Below, in pieces: positions 25,248 to 33,538 of a stretch of DNA of 64,000 nucleotides. Below the pieces are notes generated by a model. It was given only the letters and a program-made list of their open reading frames with translations, was not told the DNA's origin and searched no databases. Position 1 is the stretch's first letter; the number at the start of each line of letters is the position of its first letter. Source of the stretch: Streptomyces sp. NBC_01551 (GTDB lineage: Bacteria > Actinomycetota > Actinomycetes > Streptomycetales > Streptomycetaceae); NCBI RefSeq assembly GCF_026339935.1, contig NZ_JAPEPX010000001.1:1284501-1348500 (forward strand), read 5' to 3'. The position numbers were made by a program, and so were the translations under genes.

Positions 25248-26687
25248 TCAGTGCGCGCGCCGCCAGGGTCCGGTGATGGCCAGCATGATGCCCGGCTCCT
25301 GGATGTTGGCGTACAGGGTGCGCCCGTCCGGGGAGAAGCAGACCCCGGTGAACTCCGAGTACTCGGGCTCCTCGGCCGTCCCGATGTTCAGCTCGTTGCG
25401 CGCCAGCGGGTAGGTGCGCCCCGACTCGGTCGCGCCGAACAGGTGCTGGAGCCCGGAGCCGTCCTCCGCGATGACCAGGCCGCCGTACGGCGACACGGTG
25501 ATGTTGTCGGGGCCGTCGTAGCCGCCGTCCACCGAGGTGTCGGCGTTCACCCCGATCAGGACAGTCAGCCGGACCGTGCGCCGCTTGGGGTCGTAGAACC
25601 ACACCTGGCCGTCGTGCGCGGCGCCCGGGCTCTCCGCACGGGCGTACGAGGAGACGAAGTAGGCGCCCCCGTCGGCCCACCACATGCCCTCCAGCTTGCG
25701 CGCGCGGGTCACGGCGCCGTCCGCGAACTGCTTGCGCACCGGCAGCGTCCGGGCGTCGCGGTCCGTGACCTCCACCCAGTCGACCCCGTAGACGGTGCCG
25801 ATCTTCGTCGCGCGCGAGAGGTCGTCCACGAACCGGCCCGCACTGTCGAAGCACTTGGCGGCGGCGAGCACGCCGGCGTCGGCGGCGAGGGTACGGAGCT
25901 TGCCGCGCCCGTGCCGGAAGCCCTTCGGCGGAGTCCAGCGGTAGAGCAGCCCGTTGGGGCCGGAGGCGTCCTCCGTCAGGTACGCGTGCCCGTGGCGCGG
26001 GTCGATGACGACGGCCTCGTGCGCGTACCGCCCGAAGGCCTTGACGGGCTTCGGATCGCGGTTGGCGCGGCGGTCGTGCGGGTCGACCTCGAAGACGTAG
26101 CCGTGGTCCTTGGTCATGCCGTTCTTGCCGGCGAGGTCCTCGGTCTCCTCGCAGGTCAGCCAGGTGTCCCAGGGGGTGGCCCCGCCCGCGCAGTTGGTCG
26201 AGGTACCGGCCACGCCCACCCATTCGGCGACCTCGCCGCCGCGCCGGACCTCGACGACCGTACAGCCGCCGGACGCCGCCGGGTCGTAGACGAGGCCCCC
26301 GGTGAGCGGCACGGGGTGCGCCCAGTCCTTGCGGGGGCCCTTCAGCTCGTGGTTGTTGACGAGGAGGGTGACGCCGCGGTGGCCCTCGAAGGCGGCCGTT
26401 CCGTCGTGGTTGGAGGGGGTGCTCTCGCCGGAGTCCAGCTTCGTGACACCGCTGTGCGTGATGACGCGGTACTTGAACCCGGCCGGCAGGGCGAGGATCC
26501 CGGCCGGGTCGGGGTGCAGCGGGCCGTAGCCGGGCTCGCAGGGCCGGCCGTGCTCGTCGCGCCGGGCGCTGTCGTCGGCCGCCAGCGCTCCCGGGGCGGT
26601 GGCGAGTGCGCCGACCGTTCCGGTGAGCGCGACTCCCGCACCTGCGATGACGGTACGGGCGGTGAAGTCTCTACGGCTGAGCGGCAT
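25248..26687 (-). CDS. PhoX-family alkaline phosphatase (DUF839)
   Basis: The 479-residue protein starts with a Tat signal (SRRDF, then a hydrophobic stretch to ALA around residue 35), so it is exported folded. The body matches the PhoX/DUF839 beta-propeller: GFKYRVITHSG, NHDGTAAFEG, NNHELKGPRKDW, TCEETEDL, HEAVVIDPRHGHAYLTEDAS, and DGPDNITVSPYGGLVIAEDG. PhoX enzymes release phosphate from monoesters and use calcium and iron. A PHO-box-like repeat lies 66 bases before the ATG, which supports induction by phosphate shortage through PhoR-PhoP. It is convergent with a 58-residue gene. Confidence 0.9.
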   Translation of the reverse strand: MPLSRRDFTARTVIAGAGVALTGTVGALATAPGALAADDSARRDEHGRPCEPGYGPLHPDPAGILALPAGFKYRVITHSGVTKLDSGESTPSNHDGTAAFEGHRGVTLLVNNHELKGPRKDWAHPVPLTGGLVYDPAASGGCTVVEVRRGGEVAEWVGVAGTSTNCAGGATPWDTWLTCEETEDLAGKNGMTKDHGYVFEVDPHDRRANRDPKPVKAFGRYAHEAVVIDPRHGHAYLTEDASGPNGLLYRWTPPKGFRHGRGKLRTLAADAGVLAAAKCFDSAGRFVDDLSRATKIGTVYGVDWVEVTDRDARTLPVRKQFADGAVTRARKLEGMWWADGGAYFVSSYARAESPGAAHDGQVWFYDPKRRTVRLTVLIGVNADTSVDGGYDGPDNITVSPYGGLVIAEDGSGLQHLFGATESGRTYPLARNELNIGTAEEPEYSEFTGVCFSPDGRTLYANIQEPGIMLAITGPWRRAH

Positions 26688-26752
26688 CGGGATCTCCAGG
26701 GGTGGGGAGGTGGTGCGCCGTTGGTGCGGTCGTCGGCGCACACGCTCCCGCC

Positions 26753-26774
26753 CGCACGTGAACGGCGGCTGAAC
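26753..26774 (-). promoter_or_regulatory. PHO-box-like direct repeat upstream of phoX-type gene
   Basis: Read on the minus strand, two adjoining 11-nt units occur, GTTCAGCCGCC and GTTCACGTGCG. Both share GTTCA, matching the Streptomyces PhoP operator layout of 11-nt direct repeats starting GTTCA. The site is 66 bases upstream of the phosphatase start. Confidence 0.6.
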
Positions 26775-26863
26775 TACCCAGGAACACGACCGGACCCCTT
26801 GCCCGTGCACGGAATGGCCAACTCCGGCGCACGAACGGCGCGTTGTGTACCACCGGGGCGCCG

Positions 26864-26981
26864 CCCCGGGCGCGGCGCGGGCACCCCCGGGCGCGGCGCG
26901 GGCACCCCCGGGCGCGGCGCGGGCACCCCCGGACGCGGCGCGGGCACCCCCGGACGCGGCGCGGGGCACCCCCGGACGCGG
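26864..26981. repeat. 21-bp tandem repeat next to the hypothetical gene's stop
   Basis: About five and a half units of 21 bp, each beginning CCCCGGGCGCGG or CCCCGGACGCGG, run up to the stop codon of the minus-strand gene that follows. Units 1-3 have GGGCGC and the later ones GGACGC. The fifth carries one extra G, breaking the period. The array separates two minus-strand genes and its role is unknown. Confidence 0.9.
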
Positions 26982-28490
26982 TCAGCCCTGCCGGGAGCGC
27001 GCCTTGAAGGCCGCCTTGCGGGCCTCCTTCGCCGCCTTCTTGTCGGGGTGCAGCCGGCCCATGGCCTCCAGGACGTACGCCGTCGCGGGGTGCTCCACCC
27101 GCCACGCCTGCTCAAAGAACCCGGAGTGGTGCGCCGTCAGGGACGCGATCAGCAGCGGCAGCTCCTCGGTCTCCCCGTCCGCCGCGAGCTGCGCCGCGAT
27201 GGTGTCGACCGTCAGCCAGAACACCATCTCCGTGTCCGGCGCCGGTACGTCGTGCACCCCGCGCTCCGCCAGCCAGACCCGGGCGAGCCCGCCCAGCTCG
27301 GCGTCGTCCAGCACGGCGCGGACGGCCGGCTCGGCCTCCGCTCCGGCGGTGGCGAGGGCCTGCTGGCAGCGCAGCCGGCGCAGCGGGGCGCCCTCGTCGT
27401 CGCCGCGGGCGGCGGCCAGCAGCTCGGCGACCGCGGCGGGCAGTTCGCGGCCGGCCAGCCACTGCTCGATCTCGGCCTCGGCGGCGCTCTCGGAGAACCG
27501 GGAGACCGCGTCGAGCAGGGCGTCCGCGCCCTTGCCGGCCAGCTCCCCGATGGCCGGGGCCTCGACGCCGGCCTCCAGCATCCGGGCGCGGATCCCGTAC
27601 AGGCCGAGCGGGGTCAGGCGGACCATCCCGTAGCGGGACACGTCCTCGTCGTCTCCTGCCGCCGCGCCGGAGGGGCCGGCCGCGAGGTCCTCGTCGGCCG
27701 CTTCCGCCATCAGCTCCTCGTCGACGGGCCGGAACTCGACCAGGCCGATCGGCTCCAGCTGCCGGAACTGGTCGTCGAGGCGCATCATCGCGTCCGAGAC
27801 CTGTTCGAGGACCTCGTCGGTGGGCTCGCCCATGCCTTCCGGTACGACCATCGACGCGGCGAGCACGGGCAGCGGGACCGCGCCCTCACCCGCGCCGCCT
27901 TCGGAGACGGTGAGCAGGTAGAGGTTGGCGAGCACGCCGTCGAGGAAGTCGGCCTCGCGCTGCGGGTTCCAGTCGAGCCGGTCGAAGTCGATCTCGCCGC
28001 CCGCGTCGAGGGCGTCGACGAGGTCGTCAAGATCCGGAACGGCGGCGTCCGCGAGCACGGCTTCCAGGGCCGCCAGCCACAGGCCGAGCACATCGCCGGG
28101 CGTGCCCCCGGTGACGAGCGCGAGGTCCTCGCCGGGCGCGGCGGTGCCGTACGCCGCCGCGTCGGAAGGGGCACCCTCCCCCGCGCCGCCGTCCGCGTCC
28201 TCTTCGGGTTCCGTGACGTCGACCAGCCCGGTGTCCACGGCGACCCGCCAGGCCTGGCTCGCCCGCACCGCCCCGTCCTCGTCGGCGGGGTCGAGCCCCA
28301 GCGCCGCGGCGGCCTCGGGCAGTTGCCCGGGCGCGAGCTCGCCGCCGACCTCGACCCGGGTGCCGGGTCCGGCCCAGCGGGCGAGGCGTACGGCACGGGC
28401 GAACAGCGGGGCCCCGAGGGCCTCGCGGGCGAGTTCCGCATCGGAGTGCAGCCGTACCGGCGGCAGCGTGGGGTGCGGCTCTGCGGACAT
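26982..28490 (-). CDS. Conserved hypothetical protein (502 aa), acidic
   Basis: I do not recognise a function. The protein is cytosolic, strongly acidic and alanine-rich, with a basic tail (KKAAKEARKAAFKARSRQG). Short helical segments through the chain (for example residues 385-420, ELPAAVAELLAAARGDDEGAPLRR region) look like helical repeats. The N-terminal part resembles a winged-helix-like unit followed by a disordered Asp/Glu/Gly stretch around residue 95-120. A good GAGGAG site precedes the ATG. Its promoter region is shared with the divergent secreted nuclease. The 21-bp repeat array begins at its stop. Confidence 0.75.
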   Translation of the reverse strand: MSAEPHPTLPPVRLHSDAELAREALGAPLFARAVRLARWAGPGTRVEVGGELAPGQLPEAAAALGLDPADEDGAVRASQAWRVAVDTGLVDVTEPEEDADGGAGEGAPSDAAAYGTAAPGEDLALVTGGTPGDVLGLWLAALEAVLADAAVPDLDDLVDALDAGGEIDFDRLDWNPQREADFLDGVLANLYLLTVSEGGAGEGAVPLPVLAASMVVPEGMGEPTDEVLEQVSDAMMRLDDQFRQLEPIGLVEFRPVDEELMAEAADEDLAAGPSGAAAGDDEDVSRYGMVRLTPLGLYGIRARMLEAGVEAPAIGELAGKGADALLDAVSRFSESAAEAEIEQWLAGRELPAAVAELLAAARGDDEGAPLRRLRCQQALATAGAEAEPAVRAVLDDAELGGLARVWLAERGVHDVPAPDTEMVFWLTVDTIAAQLAADGETEELPLLIASLTAHHSGFFEQAWRVEHPATAYVLEAMGRLHPDKKAAKEARKAAFKARSRQG

Positions 28491-28590
28491 GCGGTTGTTC
28501 TCCTCGCGGGGGCGCGGTGCGTCGGGGCGTACAGCGGGGTCGACTCAGAGTAGACGCATTTCGGGCGCCCCTGGCGAGCCATCATCTTTG

Positions 28591-28623
28591 GTTCATCCCA
28601 CAGTCACCGGCAGTCTTCCCTGT
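28591..28623 (+). promoter_or_regulatory. PHO-box-like direct repeats upstream of secreted nuclease
   Basis: Three 11-nt units follow one another: GTTCATCCCAC, AGTCACCGGCA and GTCTTCCCTGT. The first is a good match to the PhoP unit and the others are weaker. A possible -35 hexamer TTGACA follows at 28629-28634. The site is about 115 bases before the nuclease ATG and about 100 bases before the divergent gene. Confidence 0.45.
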
Positions 28624-28737
28624 AGGCCTTGACAACTTTGGTGACACACGGGGAAATTGACGCGCGTAGAACTTTCGGGAGGCCGTGAGACACCCCGGCT
28701 TCCTCTTCTTCCCCTCCACACACCGGAGTTCCTGACC

Positions 28738-30579
28738 ATGCGCTCCTCGCATCCCCGTTCCGCCGCCGTCGCGGCCCTCGTCGCCTCCGCGCTGGCCACC
28801 GGCCTGCTCGCGGGCTCCGCCGACGCGGCCGAAGGCTCCGTGTCCGCCGATCCGGTACGCATCCACGACATCCAGGGCACCACCCGGATATCCCCGCTCA
28901 CCGGCAAGCAGGTCGCCGATGTCGAGGGCATCGTCACGGGCGTTCGCACGTACGGCTCGCGCGGCTTCTGGATGCAGGACCCCGACGCCGACGACAACGA
29001 CGCCACCAGCGAGGGCGTGTTCGTCTTCACCAGCTCGGTCCCGACCGTCGCCGTCGGCGACGCGGTCAAGGTCTCCGGCCTCGTCGGCGAGTACGTGCCC
29101 GGCGGCCTCACCTCCGGCAACCAGTCGGTCACCCAGATCTCCAAGCCGGTCGTGACCGTCGTCTCCTCCGGCAACACGCTGCCCGAGGCCGCCGCGATCA
29201 CCGAGTACACCGTCCCCGCCGAGTACGCCCCGGCGGGCGACCCGGCCGCCGCCGGCAGCATCAACGGCCTGGCCCTGGAGCCCTCGCGCTACGCGCTGGA
29301 CTTCTACGAGGCCCTGGAGGGAATGAACGTCCGCATCGGCACCTCCCGCGTCGTCGGCGCCACCGACCCGCACGCGGAGCTGTGGGTCACGGTCAAGGGC
29401 TGGGAGAACACCGCCAAGCGCGGCGGCACGATCTACGGCTCGTACGAGTCCCAGAACACCGGCCGCCTCCAGATCCAGCAGCTCGCGCCGCTCGCGCAGC
29501 AGCCGTTCCCGGTGGCCAACGTCGGCGACAAGCTGACCGGCACCACGGAGGGCCCCCTCGACTTCAACCAGTTCGGCGGCTACACCCTGGTGGCCCGCAC
29601 CCTCGGCACGGTCAAGGCGGGCACCCTCGCCCCGGAGAAGACCAAGGCGCAGGCGGCGAACGAGCTCGCGGTGGCCACGTACAACGTGGAGAACCTCGAC
29701 CCGACCGACCCGCAGGAGAAGTTCGACAACCTGGCCAAGGCCGTCGTCGAGAACCTCGCCTCCCCCGACGTCCTGGCCCTGGAGGAGATCCAGGACGACA
29801 ACGGCGCCAAGAACGACGGCACCGTCTCGGCCGAGCAGACGCTGACGAAGTTCACGGCGGCGATCGCGGCCGCCGGCGGCCCGGCGTACCAGTGGCGGAC
29901 CGTCAACCCGGAGAACAACAAGGACGGCGGAGAGCCCGGCGGCAACATCCGCCAGGTGTTCCTGTTCAACCCGGAGCGGGTCTCCTTCACCGAGCGCGCC
30001 CCCGGCGACGCGGCGACGGCGACCGGTGTGGTCAAGGACCAGGGCAAGGCCGCCCTGACCCACTCCCCCGGCCGGATCGACCCGGCGAACCCGGCCTGGG
30101 CGGACAGCCGCAAGCCGCTGGCCGGCGAGTTCGTCTTCCGCGGCAAGACGGTCTTCGTCATCGCCAACCACTTCGGCTCCAAGGGCGGCGACGAGGGCCT
30201 GACCTCGCACCACCAGCCGCCGGTGCGCTCCTCCGAGGCCAAGCGGCTGCTCCAGGCGCAGGCCGTGAACGGCTTCGTCAAGGAGCTGCTGGCCGCCGAC
30301 AAGAAGGCGAACGTCCTCGTCCTCGGCGACATCAACGACTTCGAGTTCTCGGCGACGACGAACGCGCTGGCCGACGGCGGGGCGCTGTACCCGGCGATCA
30401 AGTCGCTGCCGAAGGCGGAGCGGTACTCGTACGTCTACCAGGGCAACGCCCAGGTGCTGGACCAGATCCTGACGAGCCCGGCGATCAAGACGTTCACCTA
30501 CGACAGCGTGCACATCAACGCGGAGTTCTCGGCGCAGAACAGCGACCACGACCCGCAGGTGCTGCGCTTCCGCCCGTAA
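28738..30579 (+). CDS. Secreted ExeM/NucH-type endonuclease
   Basis: The 613-residue protein has a Sec signal peptide of about 30 residues ending near ADA. A central region follows with OB-fold-like strands (VEGIVTGVRTYGSRGFWMQDP). The C-terminal half, from about residue 315, is an endonuclease/exonuclease/phosphatase domain. Its motifs are ATYNVENLDP, LALEEIQDDNG (metal Glu), NHFGSKGGDEG, GDINDFEFS and NSDHDPQVLRF (catalytic Asp-His). ExeM-type enzymes degrade external DNA, a source of phosphate. The upstream repeats suggest control by phosphate. The ATG at 28738 has GGAG 11 bases before it. A strong terminator follows. Confidence 0.9.
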   Translation: MRSSHPRSAAVAALVASALATGLLAGSADAAEGSVSADPVRIHDIQGTTRISPLTGKQVADVEGIVTGVRTYGSRGFWMQDPDADDNDATSEGVFVFTSSVPTVAVGDAVKVSGLVGEYVPGGLTSGNQSVTQISKPVVTVVSSGNTLPEAAAITEYTVPAEYAPAGDPAAAGSINGLALEPSRYALDFYEALEGMNVRIGTSRVVGATDPHAELWVTVKGWENTAKRGGTIYGSYESQNTGRLQIQQLAPLAQQPFPVANVGDKLTGTTEGPLDFNQFGGYTLVARTLGTVKAGTLAPEKTKAQAANELAVATYNVENLDPTDPQEKFDNLAKAVVENLASPDVLALEEIQDDNGAKNDGTVSAEQTLTKFTAAIAAAGGPAYQWRTVNPENNKDGGEPGGNIRQVFLFNPERVSFTERAPGDAATATGVVKDQGKAALTHSPGRIDPANPAWADSRKPLAGEFVFRGKTVFVIANHFGSKGGDEGLTSHHQPPVRSSEAKRLLQAQAVNGFVKELLAADKKANVLVLGDINDFEFSATTNALADGGALYPAIKSLPKAERYSYVYQGNAQVLDQILTSPAIKTFTYDSVHINAEFSAQNSDHDPQVLRFRP

Positions 30580-30598
30580 CCGCGGTGCGGACCTGAGC

Positions 30599-30638
30599 GG
30601 CAGGGGGGCCGGACGCCGTCCCGTCCGGCCCCCCTGCC
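30599..30638 (+). terminator. Hairpin terminator after the nuclease gene
   Basis: A perfect 17-bp stem (30599-30615 with 30622-30638; left arm GGCAGGGGGGCCGGACG) with a six-base loop lies 20 bases after the nuclease stop. Confidence 0.85.
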
Positions 30639-30792
30639 AGACGTCCCGGCCACGCGGGCGGCCTTCCGGCGCGAGTTTCGGGACTTTCGGCCCTGGCGTG
30701 ACGCTCGACACATCTGCCCCAAAAAGGGCGGTTCTGGTGTTGAGTATCTGCAACGCCCGATCATGTGCCCCCCGTACTCCCCGGAGGACCAG

Positions 30793-31047
30793 GTGTTCCC
30801 ATCGATCACCCTCGCCCAGGAAATCGGCCTCGCCGTCCTGTTCGCGGCTGCCCTCGCCTGGGTGCTCGGTCTCGGCCACATGCTGCGGGACAGCCGCTTC
30901 CACCGCCCGGAGCCGGTCGCCCCCAAGCGCCTCACGACGATCCCGACGCAGCGCGTCGCGTCCGCGCACCCGATGGAGTCGGTGGAACTCACGGAGGCAG
31001 AAGAGCAGGCCTTCGCCTGCCTCGTCCGCTCCCTCCCCCGCGGCTGA
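30793..31047 (+). CDS. Small single-pass membrane protein (84 aa)
   Basis: The protein begins MFPSITLAQEIGLAVLFAAALAWVLGLGHML, one membrane helix at about residues 9-27. A cytosolic basic then acidic tail ends in ELTEAEEQAFACLVRSLPRG. The GTG at 30793 is chosen because GGAGG lies at 30783-30787; an ATG at 30763 would add ten residues without a ribosome site. Function is not recognised. It is convergent with the TerD-VWA gene, 16 bases apart. Confidence 0.65.
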   Translation: MFPSITLAQEIGLAVLFAAALAWVLGLGHMLRDSRFHRPEPVAPKRLTTIPTQRVASAHPMESVELTEAEEQAFACLVRSLPRG

Positions 31048-31063
31048 GCCCGGCCGGGCGGCC

Positions 31064-32380
31064 TCAGCGCAGGACGCCCGCCCTGCGGGCCGTGGTGAGC
31101 CAGTCCGGGAACTCCTTCATGAGGCAGTCGTACAGCTCGGCGTTCGAGCGGCTGGTCGGGCGCTGGCCCGCGGCGAAGAAGCCCGCGTTGTCGACGGTCC
31201 GTCCGTCGAGGGTGTCCAGGCTGCGCAGGAAGCGCAGGTCCCGGCTGGAACCGAAGCCGACGAACTGCCAGAAGATCGGCAGGGAGCTCGACTTGCGCAA
31301 CAGGTCGCGGGTCTGCCTGCGGTCGAAGGGTTCGCCGTCGGTCTGGAAGATCACGAAGGCGGGGTCGGTGGCTCCGCTGGCCAGGTAGTGGTCGATGACG
31401 GACTGCATGGCCGGCGCGTAGCAGGTGCCGCCCCAGTCCAGGCTCCGGTGGAGCCGGTCGATGCGGCCCCGGTAGTTGTCCAGGCTGATGTCGGTGACCA
31501 GGTCGACGCGGTTCGAGAAGAACACCAGCGGCACGATGCCGTCGTCGTCCAGGTTCGCGGACAGGCCGAGGGCCTGCTCCGCCAGGTGCTGCATGGTGCC
31601 GTTGGCGTAGAAGCCGCCCATGCTTCCCGAGTGGTCCAGGACCAGGTAGACGGCCGCGCGCTGACCCGTCAGGCCCGTCTTGGCCAGGGAGACCTCGGCC
31701 GCCTTGTAGAGGCTGACGAGTTCGGGCGCCACGGTCTGGACCTTGTCCAGGCTGATGGCCGGCTTCCGGGCCGGGACCGGGACCTGAGCCGGGGCCTGAG
31801 CCTGGGCCGGGACCTGAGCATGCGCCTGCGCCTGTGCCTGCGCCCGCGGCGATCCGCTGACGGCCGCCGCCGGCGTCGCCCCGGTGCCGTCGTCGTCGAC
31901 CACGACGCCGAAGTCGGTGGCCAGACCCGCCAGCCCCGTGTCCCAGCCCTGGCCGACCGCCCGGACCTTCCACGCGCCCGCGCGCCGGTAGAGCTCGACG
32001 AGGATCGCCGCCGTCTCCCCGTCCACGAACGGCGGGGGAACGAAGGCCAGCCGCACGCCCCCGCAGTCGATGTCCACGCGCGGGGTGCTCGCCGCGTCGA
32101 ACCGGACGTTCGGCAGCCGGGGATCGACGCCGGCGACGACGGCGACGCGGTGCACGCTCGCGGGCACCGCCGCCAGGTCGGCGCTGATGGTCCGCCCCGC
32201 CAGCGACACGCCGTCCTGGGCGGGATGGTTGTAGAACACCAAGTCGTGGTCGCCGCGCACCCTGCCGTCCTGCCCGAGGAGCACCGCGCAGACGTCGATC
32301 TCCCCGGCCGCCGTGAGGGTCACTCGGCAGAGCCGGTCCGGCAACGGGGCGTTGGCCCCCTTCGACAGCGTCGTTGTCAT
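31064..32380 (-). CDS. TerD-VWA fusion protein (tellurium-resistance type)
   Basis: The 438-residue protein has an N-terminal TerD domain (about residues 1-165: RVRGDHDLVFYNHPAQDGVSLAG, ILVELYRRAGAWKVRAVGQGWDTGLAG). An Ala/Gln/Pro-rich linker covers about 175-210, and a C-terminal VWA domain has MIDAS DHSGSMG, plus FQTDGEPFDRR. It probably binds divalent ions at both domains and partners. Ter systems are tied to tellurite, phage and membrane stress, but their biochemical task is unknown. A tandem-TerD gene lies 6 kb away. It ends facing the small membrane protein gene. Confidence 0.9.
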   Translation of the reverse strand: MTTTLSKGANAPLPDRLCRVTLTAAGEIDVCAVLLGQDGRVRGDHDLVFYNHPAQDGVSLAGRTISADLAAVPASVHRVAVVAGVDPRLPNVRFDAASTPRVDIDCGGVRLAFVPPPFVDGETAAILVELYRRAGAWKVRAVGQGWDTGLAGLATDFGVVVDDDGTGATPAAAVSGSPRAQAQAQAHAQVPAQAQAPAQVPVPARKPAISLDKVQTVAPELVSLYKAAEVSLAKTGLTGQRAAVYLVLDHSGSMGGFYANGTMQHLAEQALGLSANLDDDGIVPLVFFSNRVDLVTDISLDNYRGRIDRLHRSLDWGGTCYAPAMQSVIDHYLASGATDPAFVIFQTDGEPFDRRQTRDLLRKSSSLPIFWQFVGFGSSRDLRFLRSLDTLDGRTVDNAGFFAAGQRPTSRSNAELYDCLMKEFPDWLTTARRAGVLR

Positions 32381-32487
32381 GCTGACCTCCTGGAACCAAG
32401 CAACTTAGGCGACCGCGCACCGGCTTGTCCGGGAGACCGCGATATCCGACGCCCCACGCCCGCCCTCCGGCGCGCCCGAACGGCAAC

Positions 32488-32529
32488 GAGCGCCCTCCCG
32501 GCCCGTCTCGGGGCCGCCGGAGGGCGCTC
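32488..32529 (-). terminator. Hairpin terminator after dapD
   Basis: GAGCGCCCTCC (32488-32498) pairs with GGAGGGCGCTC (32519-32529), and an inner CGGCCC/GGGCCG stem extends it with a two-base bulge. It lies 19 bases past the dapD stop on the minus strand. Confidence 0.75.
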
Positions 32530-32548
32530 GAAAGCGCGCGGTGGGGCG

Positions 32549-33529
32549 TCAGTTGTGGCTGTGCAGAACCTCGTTCAGGCCGCCCCAGTTCGCCTTGTAC
32601 GGGCGAGCTTCGACGGTGCCGGTGACCGAGTTGCGGCGGAAGAGGATGTTGTCGGCGCCGGAGAGCTCCAGGGCCTTGACGACCTGGCCGTCCGGCAGGG
32701 TCACCCGGGTACCCGCGGTCACGTACAGGCCCGCCTCGACGACGCACTCGTCGCCCAGCGCGATGCCGACGCCCGCCTCGGCGCCGACCAGGGTGCGCTC
32801 GCCGATCGAGATGATCTGCTTGCCGCCGCCCGACAGGGTGCCCATGGTGGACGCGCCGCCGCCGATGTCGGAGCCGTCGCCGACCACGACGCCCGCGGAG
32901 ATGCGGCCCTCGACCATCGAGGTGCCGAGGGTGCCGGCGTTGAAGTTGACGAAGCCCTCGTGCATGACGGTGGTGCCCTCGGCGAGGTGCGCGCCGAGGC
33001 GGACGCGGTCCGCGTCGGCGATGCGCACGCCCTTGGGGGCGACGTAGTCGGTCATGCGCGGGAACTTGTCGATCGAGGTGACCTGGAGGTGCAGACCCTC
33101 GGCGCGGGCGTTGAGGCGGACGGTCTCGACCTGGTCGACCGCGACCGGGCCCAGGGAGGTCCAGGCGACGTTGGCCAGCAGGCCGAAGACGCCGTCCAGG
33201 TTCTGGCCGTGCGGCTTGACCAGGCGGTGGCTGAGCAGGTGCAGGCGCAGGTACGCGTCGTGCGCGTCGAGCGGCTTGTCCTCCAGGGAGGAGATCACCG
33301 TACGGACGGCCACGACCTCGACGCCGCGGACCGCGTCCTGGCGCAGCGCCTTCGCCGCGCCGGCGCCGAGCAGCTCCACGGCCTGTTCGGCGGTGAGGCG
33401 CTCGGAGCCGGCCGGGCCGGGCTCGGCGACCAGCTCGGGGGCGGGGAACCAGGTGTCGAGGACGGTGCCGTCGGGGGTGATGGTGGCAAGGCCGGCGGCG
33501 ACGGCGCCGGTGGTACGCGTAGCAGTCAT
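32549..33529 (-). CDS. dapD: Tetrahydrodipicolinate N-succinyltransferase
   Basis: DapD transfers succinyl from succinyl-CoA to tetrahydrodipicolinate in the lysine/diaminopimelate pathway, which feeds peptidoglycan. The 326-residue length and the extended N-terminal domain fit the actinobacterial form rather than the shorter proteobacterial one. Left-handed beta-helix hexapeptides run through the C-terminal half ([67 protein letters not shown]). It stands alone with its own terminator, next to an MFS gene on the same strand. Confidence 0.93.
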   Translation of the reverse strand: MTATRTTGAVAAGLATITPDGTVLDTWFPAPELVAEPGPAGSERLTAEQAVELLGAGAAKALRQDAVRGVEVVAVRTVISSLEDKPLDAHDAYLRLHLLSHRLVKPHGQNLDGVFGLLANVAWTSLGPVAVDQVETVRLNARAEGLHLQVTSIDKFPRMTDYVAPKGVRIADADRVRLGAHLAEGTTVMHEGFVNFNAGTLGTSMVEGRISAGVVVGDGSDIGGGASTMGTLSGGGKQIISIGERTLVGAEAGVGIALGDECVVEAGLYVTAGTRVTLPDGQVVKALELSGADNILFRRNSVTGTVEARPYKANWGGLNEVLHSHN

Positions 33530-33538
33530 GCCTGAAAC

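Noticed and set aside
26864..26981. Possible CRISPR or IS remnant
   Set aside because: Contiguous 21-bp repeats without spacers or transposase.
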